Assembly (NCBI RefSeq): GCF_014252295.1
Contig: NZ_CP059215.1
Coordinates: 1-64,000, forward strand
Direction: 5' to 3'
DNA length: 64,000 nt
Origin: Blattabacterium cuenoti
GTDB taxonomy: Bacteria > Bacteroidota > Bacteroidia > Flavobacteriales > Blattabacteriaceae
Shown here: positions 17,180 to 27,229 of the stretch, piece after piece
How the letters are laid out: every line of letters begins with the position of its first letter
Numbering within the stretch: position 1 is the stretch's first letter
The notes under the pieces: generated by a model
Told to the model about the DNA's origin: nothing
Database searches by the model: none
What the model saw: only the letters and a program-made list of their open reading frames with translations
Position numbers and translations under genes: made by a program

Positions 17180-19402
17180 GTGTGTATAAAAAAGTCTCTT
17201 TTTTTCATTTTTTTCGTTATCATGTTCTTTTTTTCTGATTCTATTTTTGTGAATGCAAACAACGAAAAAAAAGAAAATAAAGATTTTTTTGAAAAAAAAA
17301 ATAATTCTGTATTTGAAAGTATTATAAAGTACAAATCTGATATACAGGAGTATAATATAAAAGATGGAAAATCTTATCTAAAAGGAGATGCATCTATAAA
17401 ATATGATGATATAAAAATTCAGGCAGATTTTATTGAATTCAATTGGAAAAATGGAGATTTATACGCAATTCAGAAAGAAAAATGTGCTTTTTTACAAAAA
17501 AAAAATCAAAAATACTATTTTAATAATCTTCATATTAATTTAAAAAGTAAAAAAATAGAGGCGAAAGATTTTTTTATAAAAAGAATAAATTACATGATCA
17601 CAGCAGATAGTATTGAAAAAAACGATCAAAATATGAGTTTAATGAAAAAAATTAGATATACATCAGATCCTTTTTTTTTAGAAAACAAAGATAATGATCC
17701 AGATTTTTATTTAAAAACAAATTTTTTAAAATATCATCATATTAAGAAATATATTTTTTCTGGTCCCGTTTTCTTTTATTTATATAAAGTACCAATGCCT
17801 ATATTTTTACCTTTTCTATATTTACCTGTAAAAGAAAACAAATATGGAATAATATATCCAAAAATTGGAATTCAAAACAAAAAGGTTTATTTAGAAGATG
17901 TAGGATTATTTTTTCCAATTTTTAAATTTCTAAATTTCAGAATATTAAGTTCTATATACAATTCTGATAATTGGAGATTTAAAACAAGAATGGAATATAA
18001 ATTGAAACATTCTTATAACGGATTTTTCGATATAAATTACAAATTTATATCGAAACAAAAATTGAATTATCAATTTCAATGGGAACATAATCAAGATTAT
18101 AAATCAGATTACGATACAAATTTCAATGCAAAAATTAATTATAATAATATAGAAAAAAGCGATAATGAATTTCTTTCATATTTGAGTGTAAGAAAGAAAT
18201 TTTCTAATTTTTTATTATTCATGGATGCTTATATGTTTCAGCAAAATAGTAACAATAATCAAGTAGGAACAAAATTTGTAATTCCTGAATTTATTTTTCA
18301 TATGAAAAACATGCCATTTAGCAATAAAAAAAACTTTTTTTTACGTTTTCTAAGCATAGAAAATAAAATATCGATTTATAATTTTGTAGATTGTTTTCAC
18401 AAATATAAAAAAGTGTCATTGAACACTGGATTTAATCAAAAAATGAGTATTTCCACTTATTTTTCTTTTTTCGATTCTTATTTGAAAATTTCACCTAAGA
18501 TTCTTTATGATGAATTTTATACATGGGAATTTCATCAGTTTTCCGTTTTAAACTTTCGAGAGATAGATTTTTCAACAGATGTAATATCTATTCCATTCTA
18601 TTTCAATAAAATTTTAGGAATAAAAAGAAATTCCATTTTTTTGAGTCATAAAATAGAACCTGTGTTATCTTTTTATATCAGATATTTTCCTGATACTTTT
18701 TATAATAAAAAAAATCATTCTGAGAAAAGAATGGATTTTATATTGAATAATGATTTTTATTTGAAAATAAAAAATGTATTTGATAAAAAACTAAAAATAA
18801 TCAATAATTTTAGATCTTCATTTATAGTTAACAATAATTCTATGAAATGGGATAATTTTCATGTTGAAGGATATACAGATTGGATAGAAGGGTTAGGAGT
18901 GAAATATAAAGGGGGTATAAACTCCGTAAAAAAAAATGAGAATATGAATAAAACAACGTATTTTGATTTTTCTTTTTTTTGTAGTTATGAAACTAATTTA
19001 GCATCCGTAAAAAACGGATATAATAAAAAGAGAGGAAAAATTCGTTATGATTATTTTTTATTTGATAAAAATAATTATGCAAATTATCCTATCCCATTTA
19101 GTTTTAATATTGATTATCATTCTAGTTATGAAAATTATGTCAATCAAGAAAAATCATTTAAAACTTTTTTAAGTATAAGTGGATCTGTGAATATTACAAA
19201 ATATTGGAAAATTAATATCAATACAAATTATGATTTATTGAAAAAAAAAATAATATTAGCAAATATTATTTTTTATAGAGATTTAAGAAGCTTTGAAATG
19301 AGTTTTAACTGGGTTCCTTTGGAAACTCCTTCTTGGAATTTTTTCATTGGTATAAAAGATCCATACCTAAGAAATATCATACAATATAATGAAAAAAACT
19401 AA
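17180..19402 (+). CDS. LptD-like LPS-assembly outer-membrane protein
   Basis: This is a probable outer-membrane barrel that inserts lipopolysaccharide, of the flavobacterial LptD-like type. A signal peptide covers about 1-27. An OstA/LptA-like region follows (about 45-165), including YLKGDASIKYDDIKIQA. The segment from about 205 (KVPMPIFLPFLYLP) leads into a long beta-strand-rich C-terminus of alternating aromatic residues. Length (740) is short for free-living homologues. The start is a GTG at 17180. An OstA-like periplasmic protein (19826) and lptB (26490) are nearby. A generic barrel is the alternative, but the N-terminal OstA domain favours LptD. Confidence 0.85.
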   Translation: MCIKKSLFFIFFVIMFFFSDSIFVNANNEKKENKDFFEKKNNSVFESIIKYKSDIQEYNIKDGKSYLKGDASIKYDDIKIQADFIEFNWKNGDLYAIQKEKCAFLQKKNQKYYFNNLHINLKSKKIEAKDFFIKRINYMITADSIEKNDQNMSLMKKIRYTSDPFFLENKDNDPDFYLKTNFLKYHHIKKYIFSGPVFFYLYKVPMPIFLPFLYLPVKENKYGIIYPKIGIQNKKVYLEDVGLFFPIFKFLNFRILSSIYNSDNWRFKTRMEYKLKHSYNGFFDINYKFISKQKLNYQFQWEHNQDYKSDYDTNFNAKINYNNIEKSDNEFLSYLSVRKKFSNFLLFMDAYMFQQNSNNNQVGTKFVIPEFIFHMKNMPFSNKKNFFLRFLSIENKISIYNFVDCFHKYKKVSLNTGFNQKMSISTYFSFFDSYLKISPKILYDEFYTWEFHQFSVLNFREIDFSTDVISIPFYFNKILGIKRNSIFLSHKIEPVLSFYIRYFPDTFYNKKNHSEKRMDFILNNDFYLKIKNVFDKKLKIINNFRSSFIVNNNSMKWDNFHVEGYTDWIEGLGVKYKGGINSVKKNENMNKTTYFDFSFFCSYETNLASVKNGYNKKRGKIRYDYFLFDKNNYANYPIPFSFNIDYHSSYENYVNQEKSFKTFLSISGSVNITKYWKININTNYDLLKKKIILANIIFYRDLRSFEMSFNWVPLETPSWNFFIGIKDPYLRNIIQYNEKN

Positions 19403-19414
19403 ATTAAAATTAAT

Positions 19415-19798
19415 ATGATCCTCAAGAAATTTTCAATAGAACAAATTCCATCTTATGGCCCATACAACACATGTGTACTTGTAGGTAATTTTTTATTTGT
19501 TTCTGGACAAATAGCAGTAGATCCAAAAACTGGAAAATTAATTTCCGATCTTATAGAAGTTGAAACAAGAAATATAATGGAAAATTTGAAAATTATTCTT
19601 TCAAAGAATGGAATAGGATTTCAAGATGTTATTAAAACTTCTATTTTCGTGAAAAATATGAATCATTTATCCAAGATAAATGATATATATTCTGATTTCT
19701 TTCATAAAGGAAATTATCCAGCTAGAGAAACTATCCAAGTTTCTGGATTACCAAAAAACGCAAATGTAGAAATATCTTTAATTGCATATAAAGATTAA
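19415..19798 (+). CDS. RidA family enamine/imine deaminase
   Basis: RidA proteins hydrolyse reactive enamine and imine intermediates released by PLP enzymes. The 127-residue protein has the family pattern: GPYNTCVLVGNFLFVSGQ, the central ETRNIMENLK and the substrate-binding arginine R104 in YPARETIQVSGLP. Length is standard. It follows the LptD-like gene by 12 bp, so it is probably co-transcribed. A PLP-dependent aminotransferase lies two genes downstream, a plausible source of its substrates. Confidence 0.94.
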   Translation: MILKKFSIEQIPSYGPYNTCVLVGNFLFVSGQIAVDPKTGKLISDLIEVETRNIMENLKIILSKNGIGFQDVIKTSIFVKNMNHLSKINDIYSDFFHKGNYPARETIQVSGLPKNANVEISLIAYKD

Positions 19799-19825
19799 AT
19801 ATTTACTATTTACGTTGATTTCATT

Positions 19826-21505
19826 GTGAAATATTCTTTTTTATTCTTTTTTTTTATTTCATTTTTGAATCAAATATATTCCGAAAATATACATTTGGTT
19901 CATGCTGATTTAATACAAAAAAATAATAACGATGATACTATTTTTTTAGTAGGAAACGTTTATTTTAAATATAAAAAATATCATCTTTTTTGTGATCAAG
20001 CAATCTATCATAAAAAAAATAATAGATTACATGGATACGGAAATGTTCAATTGAAACTAGAAAAAAATAAAATAGTTTCTCGAGAAATAGATATAAAAAA
20101 TAATTTTTCTCATTTCAAATTTTCAGGAGAGGTTTCTTTGTTTATAAAACATATAAAATTAACAGCTGATACAATTAATTATGATTTAAGAAAAAAATTT
20201 CTTCAAGCTGTTAACAATGTTGTTTTTCTTTTCAATAAATTGAAGTTAAACACAAACATGTTAGAATATGATTTTATAAAAAATCAAATTTTTTATAAAA
20301 AAAATAGTATAATTCATTATGAATCCTATATCATACATAGTAAAGAAGGTTATTTTTTTCCTAATAAAGAGAAAGCAGAATTAAAAAATGGAATTAAATT
20401 AATTGGTGATAATTATACTGTATATGCAAATTTTTTAGAATATTTTTTAAAAGAAAAAAAAATAAATTTTGACCATTATGCTGTTATAGTACAAAATGAT
20501 AAACCAGATAATTTTATCTTTTTTAAAAAATCGTTATTTTTTATACGAAAAAAAACATTTTTATTCGAAAAAAATATTCGAATTCATTATAATGAAAAGA
20601 TTATAAAAGGAAAATATTTTTTTCTTGATCAAAAAAAAAAATATGGATTTATTAAAAATTTTTTATTGGAAGATTTTAAAAAAAAATATTTCTTAATAAG
20701 CGGATATGGAGAGTTTGATTTCAACAATTATTCTTTAATTTTAAAAGAAAATCCAAAAATAGTCAATGTCTCAAAAAAAGATTCTTTTCTTATTAATTCA
20801 AACATTTTAAAAATAAATTTAAAAAAAAATTCTGAATATTATCTTCAAGCTTTTTCTGTTAAAAGTTTCTTTTTGAATGAATCTATTCAAGGAAAATGTA
20901 ATGTTTTGAATTATGAGTCATCACATGATTATATACAATTTAATGGAAATCCTATTTTTTGGTTTCAAAACAAACAAGTAACTGGTGAGTCTATTTATAT
21001 CTATTTTTTGAAAAAAAAAGAATATTTTGTGAAATCCATAAAAATTATAAAAAATGCTTTTTATATAGAGAAAATAAATTCAAAAGAATTTAATCAAGTA
21101 CAAGGAGATATTATTTCTGGTTTTTTTGATCAAGAAAATACTTTAGAAAAAATTTTAATTCAAGGAAATATTAAGAGCATTATTTTTCTTTCTGAAAATG
21201 AAATGAAAGAAAAAAGATTAATTAACAAATCTTCTTGTGGAATGTTATCTTTGTATTTAGATAAAGAAAAAAAAATCAATAATATTTTTTGTGTAAAAGA
21301 ATCTTATTCAGAATTAATCCCTTTATCTAAAAAAACTCCAAATGATTTTCTTTTTCTTTCAAAATTCTCTTGGAGAGAGAAAGAAAAACCAGAAAAAAAT
21401 AAAAACTTTTTTGTTTACAAAACAATAGAAAAATATAAAAAAGAAAATTCTTTTGAAGAAGAAAAAATAAAACAAATCATAAAAAACATAACTCAATTCT
21501 TATGA
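19826..21505 (+). CDS. OstA/LptA-like periplasmic LPS transport protein
   Basis: This appears to be a Bacteroidota OstA-like protein, a long form of the LptA periplasmic bridge. The 559-residue product has a signal peptide (about 1-20). It then carries repeated beta-jellyroll units of the type VGNVYFKYKKYHLFCDQAI, HGYGNVQLKLEKNKIV and LTADTINYDLRKK. The C-terminal half is Lys/Asn/Phe-rich and poorly conserved. The start is a GTG at 19826. The stop overlaps the next start as ATGA. Position beside the LptD-like gene supports a role in LPS export. Confidence 0.82.
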   Translation: MKYSFLFFFFISFLNQIYSENIHLVHADLIQKNNNDDTIFLVGNVYFKYKKYHLFCDQAIYHKKNNRLHGYGNVQLKLEKNKIVSREIDIKNNFSHFKFSGEVSLFIKHIKLTADTINYDLRKKFLQAVNNVVFLFNKLKLNTNMLEYDFIKNQIFYKKNSIIHYESYIIHSKEGYFFPNKEKAELKNGIKLIGDNYTVYANFLEYFLKEKKINFDHYAVIVQNDKPDNFIFFKKSLFFIRKKTFLFEKNIRIHYNEKIIKGKYFFLDQKKKYGFIKNFLLEDFKKKYFLISGYGEFDFNNYSLILKENPKIVNVSKKDSFLINSNILKINLKKNSEYYLQAFSVKSFFLNESIQGKCNVLNYESSHDYIQFNGNPIFWFQNKQVTGESIYIYFLKKKEYFVKSIKIIKNAFYIEKINSKEFNQVQGDIISGFFDQENTLEKILIQGNIKSIIFLSENEMKEKRLINKSSCGMLSLYLDKEKKINNIFCVKESYSELIPLSKKTPNDFLFLSKFSWREKEKPEKNKNFFVYKTIEKYKKENSFEEEKIKQIIKNITQFL

Positions 21506-22698
21506 AAGAATTAGAAGAGGATTTTTTTCAATATCAAACTCAAATTAACCCTTCTCCTATGAAAATCGTAGTTGATTATGCTGATGGAAACTATATTTAT
21601 GGAAAAAATGGTCTAAAATATTTAGACTTTGTAGCAGGGGTTTCCGTTAATGTATTGGGACATAGAAATAAAATGATAAGAGAATCCATAAAAAAACAAG
21701 TAGATAAATATCTACATACTATGGTATATGGAGAATTTATACAAAGTCCTTGTGTAAATCTTTGCAAGAAGATAGCTGAAAATACTCCTAGTCCATTGAC
21801 CAGTACTTATTTGGTGAATTCTGGAACGGAAGCAGTAGAAGGTGCTTTGAAATTAGCTAAGTGTTATACTGGTAGGGAGGAAATTATTTCCTGTAAATGG
21901 GCATATCATGGTAGTACTCACGGATCTATGAGTATAATGGGAAATGAAAAAAATAAAAGACCTTTTAGACCTCTTATTCCTTTAGTTAAATTTATAAAAT
22001 TTAATAATGTAGAAGAAATAACTTCTTCAATATCAGAAAAAACATCTTGTGTAGTTTTAGAAACTATTCAGTGTTCTAATGGAATTGTGCTTCCTGATAA
22101 TTCTTTTTTAAGAAAAGTAAGAGAAGAATGTTATAAAAAAAAGGCTTTAATGATACTTGACGAAGTTCAAACTGGATTTGGAAGGACAGGAAAGCTTTTT
22201 GCTTTTGAACATTATGGGATAGTTCCTGATGTTTTAATAATGGGGAAAGGAATGGGAGGAGGGATGCCTATTAGTGGGTTCACTTCATCTGAAAAGATTA
22301 TGAAAACTTTTTGTGATTCCTTTCCATTAGGACATTTAACTACTTTTGGAGGGAATGCTGTAGCGGCTTCTGCTTCTTTAGCTACTTTAGAACAACTAGT
22401 AAATTCTAATATAATGGGAAAAGTTCTTCTTAAAGAAGAACTTTTTAGAAAAAATTTAGTTCATGATGAAATAAAAAGTGTAAATGGAAAAGGACTGATT
22501 TTATCTTTTGAATTAAAAGACGAAAATTCAGTAGAAAAATTATTACAGAATTGTATTAATAAAGGATTGATTTTATTTCGTTTTTTATTTCATAGTCATT
22601 TTGTACGTATATCTCCTCCATTGACTATCACAGATAAAGAAATAGAAAAAGGATGTTCTATAATTATTGAAAGCTTAAATCAATTAAAAAAAAAATAA
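21502..22698 (+). CDS. Class III PLP-dependent aminotransferase
   Basis: This belongs to the acetylornithine/ornithine-type aminotransferases. The 398-residue protein shows NSGTEAVEGALKLA near 110, the PLP-binding aspartate in MILDEVQTGFGRTG, and the Schiff-base lysine K249 in MGKGMGGGMP. Later FGGNAVAASA is also typical. The substrate is not certain. Acetylornithine or succinyl-diaminopimelate is plausible for an endosymbiont that makes amino acids for its host, and the OstA-aminotransferase neighbourhood resembles other flavobacteria. It begins four bases inside the OstA-like stop. Confidence 0.9.
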   Translation: MKELEEDFFQYQTQINPSPMKIVVDYADGNYIYGKNGLKYLDFVAGVSVNVLGHRNKMIRESIKKQVDKYLHTMVYGEFIQSPCVNLCKKIAENTPSPLTSTYLVNSGTEAVEGALKLAKCYTGREEIISCKWAYHGSTHGSMSIMGNEKNKRPFRPLIPLVKFIKFNNVEEITSSISEKTSCVVLETIQCSNGIVLPDNSFLRKVREECYKKKALMILDEVQTGFGRTGKLFAFEHYGIVPDVLIMGKGMGGGMPISGFTSSEKIMKTFCDSFPLGHLTTFGGNAVAASASLATLEQLVNSNIMGKVLLKEELFRKNLVHDEIKSVNGKGLILSFELKDENSVEKLLQNCINKGLILFRFLFHSHFVRISPPLTITDKEIEKGCSIIIESLNQLKKK

Positions 22699-22703
22699 TG
22701 TAA

Positions 22704-23459
22704 TTGAGATTTTTTATTGAATTATCTTATAATGGTAAATATTTTTATGGATGGCAAGTCCAAAAACAAGTAAGCACGGTAGAAGGACATTTAGAATATT
22801 GTTTATCTAAATTATTAAAAAAATCTATCAATGTAATAGGTGCTGGAAGAACAGATAAAGGAGTACATGCAAAACAAATGTTTGCACATTTTGATTATGA
22901 TTATGAAGAAATAATCATCAATAACAAAAAATTGTTGGAAAAATTGAACATTTTCTTGCCAAGATCTATTAATATATTAAATATTTTTCCTGTAAAAGAA
23001 AATGTTCATGCAAGATTCAATGCTATAAAAAGGACGTATAAGTATTATTTAACACGTGAAAAAAATCCATTTTATCAGGATTTTTCTTGGTATTGTTTTT
23101 ACCCATTAAACATTCGAAGTATGATTACTGCTTCTAGAGAATTAATTAAATATCAAGATTTTAGTTCTTTTAAAAAAAAAAGTAGCTCTGAAAAAGGAAA
23201 TAATATATGTCAAATAAGTCATGCTTGTTGGTCTGTGAATAATAATATTTTATGTTTTACTATTGAAGCTAATAGATTTCTAAGATCTATGGTTAGGTCT
23301 ATTATTGGAACGCTTATTAACGTTGGAAGAAATAAAACTACTCTTAGTGAGTTTATAGAAATCATAGAATCCAAAAATTCTAATTTTTGTAAACCAATAG
23401 TCCCTGCATCCGGTCTTTTTCTTACGAAAATTCTTTATCCAGAAGATATTTTTTTATGA
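22704..23459 (+). CDS. truA: tRNA pseudouridine(38-40) synthase
   Basis: TruA isomerises uridines 38-40 in the anticodon stem-loop. The 251-residue protein has the catalytic aspartate D51 in GAGRTDKGVHA and the C-terminal FLRSMVRSIIGTLINVG block. Length is normal. It starts with a TTG at 22704, five bases after the aminotransferase stop. Its stop overlaps the ABC exporter start as ATGA. Confidence 0.95.
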   Translation: MRFFIELSYNGKYFYGWQVQKQVSTVEGHLEYCLSKLLKKSINVIGAGRTDKGVHAKQMFAHFDYDYEEIIINNKKLLEKLNIFLPRSINILNIFPVKENVHARFNAIKRTYKYYLTREKNPFYQDFSWYCFYPLNIRSMITASRELIKYQDFSSFKKKSSSEKGNNICQISHACWSVNNNILCFTIEANRFLRSMVRSIIGTLINVGRNKTTLSEFIEIIESKNSNFCKPIVPASGLFLTKILYPEDIFL

Positions 23460-25207
23460 AAAAACAATTCAAAAGGAAGAGATATTCCTTAAAAGAACTT
23501 ATTAAAATTAGTTTAGATTATAAGTTAACACTAATAGCAACAATAACTACTTCTATATTAATATCTTTTATTTCTTCTTATCGTCCTAAGATGATACAAA
23601 AAGCTATAGATGTTCATATTCTTTATAAGGATTTTTTTGGATTGAAAAATATATTGATGTTAATTATTATTCTTCTTTTCTTGGAGAGCATTTTTCATTT
23701 TATTTTATTATACCTTTCCAATGTATTGTCTCAAAATGTAATTGAAAGAATTAGAATTCTTTTATTTGAAAGATTGCTTCATTTTAGAAACTCTTTTTTT
23801 AATAAAACTCCAATAGGAAAATTGGTATCTTATACAGTATCAGATATAGAAACTATAGCTGTAATATTTAATGATGGAATATTACTCGTTTCTGGAGATA
23901 TTTTAAGAATTGTTATGATTACAGTAATGATGTTTACCGTACATAAAAAATTGTCTTTTATTGTTTTTTCTTCTATTCCCTTTATGTATGTCATTACTCG
24001 ATTTTTTCAAAAAACACTAAAAAAAACGTTTCATAAAGAACGAGTACAAACTTCTCTTTTGAATAGTTTTCTGCAAGAAAATATTATAGGTATGCATGTT
24101 ATTCAGCTTTTTAATAAGGAAAAAGAAGAATATTCAAAATTTGAATCTATTAATAAAAAATTAATGCATGCTCATTTTAAAACTATTTTTTATTTTTCTA
24201 TTTTTTTTCCTATAGTAGAAATTGTTTCTGCATTGACAATAAGTGTTGTTATATTTTATGGAGGTATTTATGCAATTGAAAAAGAAAACATAAAACCAGG
24301 ACAAATTATCGCTTTCATTTTTTTCATTTATCTTCTTTTTCGCCCTATGCGACAAATAGCGGATCGATTTAATATTATACAAAGAGGAATAGCTGGTATA
24401 GAAAGAATATTCTCTATATTAAATTCTGATGAATTTATTATTAATAAGGGAAACTTACGTTTAAAAAAACTAAAAGGACATATTGTATTTAATAATGTTC
24501 ATTTTTCATATATTGAGAATGAAATAGTTTTGAATGGAATTTCTTTTGAAATTTACCCTGGAGAAAAAGTTGCCATAGTAGGATCTACAGGGTCTGGAAA
24601 ATCTACAATTACTCATTTAATATCCAGATTATATGAAATCAATAAAGGTTATATTTCTATTGATGGATATCCTATTCAAAATGTGGAATTACAAAATTTA
24701 AGATCTCATATAAGGGTTGTTACTCAAGATACTTTTTTATTTAATGATTCCATCATAAATAATATTACATTAGGAGATTCTTCCATTAGTATTGAAAAAA
24801 TAAAAAATATGGCAAAAAAAATTGGAATTCATAATTTTATAAAATCATTACCTAATGGTTATCAATATATTGTGAAAGAAAGAGGGGAATTATTATCTCT
24901 TGGAGAAAAACAATTAATTTCTTTCTTAAGAGTTCAAATGCATCCTTATTCTATACTTATATTAGATGAAGCTACAGCTTCTTTAAATAAGGAATTAGAA
25001 AAAATGATTTATAATGCTACAGATTTTCTAACTAAACAGAAAACTTCTATTATTATTACCCACCGTCTTTCTACATTAGAGAATGCTGATAAAATATTAG
25101 CTATTAGAAAGGGATGTATTGTGGAGAAAGGGACTCATCAAGAATTGATTCAACTTAATGGATATTATGCTTCTTTATATAAAGAATCTTTTAAGAAAAA
25201 AAATTAA
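23456..25207 (+). CDS. MsbA-like ABC exporter (fused permease and ATPase)
   Basis: This is a half-transporter that probably acts as a homodimer in the inner membrane, most likely a lipid flippase. The 583-residue protein has six transmembrane segments in about 1-320. The ATPase domain has Walker A GSTGSGKST near 380, Q-loop VTQDTFLFND, signature LSLGEKQ in place of LSGGQ, Walker B ILILDEATASL and H-loop ITHRLS. No partner half-transporter lies next to it. Nearby LPS-transport genes make an MsbA role plausible. It converges with surA, overlapping by four bases. Confidence 0.9.
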   Translation: MKKQFKRKRYSLKELIKISLDYKLTLIATITTSILISFISSYRPKMIQKAIDVHILYKDFFGLKNILMLIIILLFLESIFHFILLYLSNVLSQNVIERIRILLFERLLHFRNSFFNKTPIGKLVSYTVSDIETIAVIFNDGILLVSGDILRIVMITVMMFTVHKKLSFIVFSSIPFMYVITRFFQKTLKKTFHKERVQTSLLNSFLQENIIGMHVIQLFNKEKEEYSKFESINKKLMHAHFKTIFYFSIFFPIVEIVSALTISVVIFYGGIYAIEKENIKPGQIIAFIFFIYLLFRPMRQIADRFNIIQRGIAGIERIFSILNSDEFIINKGNLRLKKLKGHIVFNNVHFSYIENEIVLNGISFEIYPGEKVAIVGSTGSGKSTITHLISRLYEINKGYISIDGYPIQNVELQNLRSHIRVVTQDTFLFNDSIINNITLGDSSISIEKIKNMAKKIGIHNFIKSLPNGYQYIVKERGELLSLGEKQLISFLRVQMHPYSILILDEATASLNKELEKMIYNATDFLTKQKTSIIITHRLSTLENADKILAIRKGCIVEKGTHQELIQLNGYYASLYKESFKKKN

Positions 25208-26433
25208 GTATACTTGATATAAGTTCTTTTGAATGTTTCTTTTGACCAGTTTTTTATCACTTCTTTTTTTTTCATGTTTTTTACAATATTTTTTAATATT
25301 GTGTAATCCTTTTCAAAAGAAATAGGACGAGATGGAATAACATCTAATAATTTTACTATGAAAAATGCTTCTTTCCCATTTATAATTTCCTGATAAGGTT
25401 TGGAAACTTTACCTACTTTTAAAAAAGTTAATATTTTTTTCATATTTTTTGATAGTTCATTTTCTTGCACCCAAATTTTATTCCATATTGAGTAGTTCAC
25501 TATTGAATTATTTTTTTCCTTTTCCATAATATTTTCAATGTTTGCATTAGATATTTTTTTTGGAATTGAGTCTACAAATAATTTTGCTTTTCTTAATTCG
25601 TATTTTGTATAATTAGGCTTAATGAAAATATGCCTTATATCTACTTCATCTTTTCTTTTTTTTTCTAACTTAATTAAATGAAACCCGGAAGATGTTTCTA
25701 CAGGATTTGATATTTCTTTTTCTGATAATGATTGAACTACATTTTTTAATTCTTTTGGAAGACTATCTACTTTCACTCCTTGAATTAAACCACCATTTAA
25801 AGATGAATAGGTATCTTCAGAATATAAAATAGCTTGTACAGAGAAATCTATATCAGAATGTATTTTTCTCTTTAAATTATTTAATAATTCGATATTTTTT
25901 TTTCTGTTAATTGAACTTAATTTTGGATAAAAAACTATATAAGAAATGCACATTTTTTTTGGAATTAAAGGGATTTGATTACTTTTTTTAGTAAAAAAAT
26001 ATTTGACTTCTCTAGGTGAAATTTCTACATCATCCGTTTTTTTTCGATAAAATTTTTCTATATACTGATTATTTTTAATTCTTTCTTTTAATTTCTCAAT
26101 AAATTCTTTATTTCTAATTTGTATCGAAAATTCTTCTTGATTTGCATAATTTTTACTAATTTCTGATAATAACTCTTGAGTTTTTAATTCTAATTCTCTG
26201 TCGCTTATTTGTATACTATTATCTTTTTTTGCGTAGTAAAGCATTAATTTTTCAATCAAAAGATCATCTACAAAATTTTTTTTGTTATCATGTTTTTCAG
26301 TTTTTATTTCTGAATCTAAAATAATCTCATTTCCTACTATAGCATATATTCCTCCTAATTTTTCAAATGAAAAAGAAAAAGGAAAATAAATGAAAAAGAA
26401 GAATAAAAAAAAAGAATATCTTTTGAATATCAT
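25204..26433 (-). CDS. surA: SurA-like periplasmic peptidyl-prolyl isomerase chaperone
   Basis: SurA escorts outer-membrane proteins and isomerises prolyl bonds. The 409-residue protein has a signal peptide (about 1-22), an N-terminal SurA domain and one clear parvulin domain (about 165-260) containing PVETSSGFHLIKL. A second, weaker parvulin-like segment starts near VDIRHIFIKP (about 270-365). Flavobacterial homologues are somewhat longer. It is divergent from lptB and convergent with the ABC exporter. Its likely clients here include the LptD-like barrel. Confidence 0.88.
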   Translation of the reverse strand: MIFKRYSFFLFFFFIYFPFSFSFEKLGGIYAIVGNEIILDSEIKTEKHDNKKNFVDDLLIEKLMLYYAKKDNSIQISDRELELKTQELLSEISKNYANQEEFSIQIRNKEFIEKLKERIKNNQYIEKFYRKKTDDVEISPREVKYFFTKKSNQIPLIPKKMCISYIVFYPKLSSINRKKNIELLNNLKRKIHSDIDFSVQAILYSEDTYSSLNGGLIQGVKVDSLPKELKNVVQSLSEKEISNPVETSSGFHLIKLEKKRKDEVDIRHIFIKPNYTKYELRKAKLFVDSIPKKISNANIENIMEKEKNNSIVNYSIWNKIWVQENELSKNMKKILTFLKVGKVSKPYQEIINGKEAFFIVKLLDVIPSRPISFEKDYTILKNIVKNMKKKEVIKNWSKETFKRTYIKYT

Positions 26434-26489
26434 AATTGTGAAAATACAGGTTGTATATTTTTATAATAATACAAAAAAATTATAATATA

Positions 26490-27203
26490 ATGACTTTATT
26501 AGCTAAAAACTTATATAAAAAATATAAAAATAAATATGTGGTTAATAATGTTTCTTTTAAGTTAAATAAAGGAGAAATAGTTGGATTAATTGGTCCTAAT
26601 GGAGCTGGGAAAACGACCTCTTTTTATATGATTGTAGGAATAATTAAACCGGATAAAGGTAAAATACTTCTTCATAAAGAAGATATTACAAAAAAACCAA
26701 TGCACCAACGTTCTAAGAAAGGAATAGGGTATTTATCTCAAGAACCCTCTATATTTAGAAAGTTATCTGTAGAAGATAATATCTTATGCATATTAGAAAT
26801 GCAAAGAAAATTTTATAAAGAAAGGAAAAAAATAACAGAGAAATTGATTGAAGAACTAGGATTACAAAATATCCGAAATCATAGGGGAGATCTTCTTTCT
26901 GGAGGAGAAAGAAGACGTACGGAGATTGCAAGATGTCTTGCTATAAATCCTGAATTTATTTTTTTAGACGAACCTTTTTCTGGAATCGATCCAATAGCTA
27001 TAGAAGAATTACAAAAAATTCTTCTTTCTCTAAAGAGAAAAAATATAGGTATATTAATTACAGATCATAATGTACAAGAAACTTTTACGATAACAGATAG
27101 AATCTATCTAATGTTTCAAGGAGAGATTTTAAAACATGGATCTACTGTAGAAATAATGCAAGATTCTGTAGTAAAGAAAGTTTATTTAGGAAATCGTTTT
27201 TAA
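26490..27203 (+). CDS. lptB: LPS export ABC transporter ATP-binding protein
   Basis: LptB powers LPS extraction from the inner membrane with LptF/LptG. I start at ATG 26490 (237 residues), which gives the family N-terminus; a TTG at 26451 would add 13 unlikely residues. Walker A is GPNGAGKT at 35-42, Q-loop SQEPSIFRKL, signature LLSGGERRR, Walker B FIFLDEPFSG and H-loop TDHNV. The first-position Ser after the Q-loop Gln-Glu-Pro is typical of LptB. The permeases are not in this window. Confidence 0.95.
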   Translation: MTLLAKNLYKKYKNKYVVNNVSFKLNKGEIVGLIGPNGAGKTTSFYMIVGIIKPDKGKILLHKEDITKKPMHQRSKKGIGYLSQEPSIFRKLSVEDNILCILEMQRKFYKERKKITEKLIEELGLQNIRNHRGDLLSGGERRRTEIARCLAINPEFIFLDEPFSGIDPIAIEELQKILLSLKRKNIGILITDHNVQETFTITDRIYLMFQGEILKHGSTVEIMQDSVVKKVYLGNRF

Positions 27204-27229
27204 AAATAAAAAAATATAAAGAAATAAAA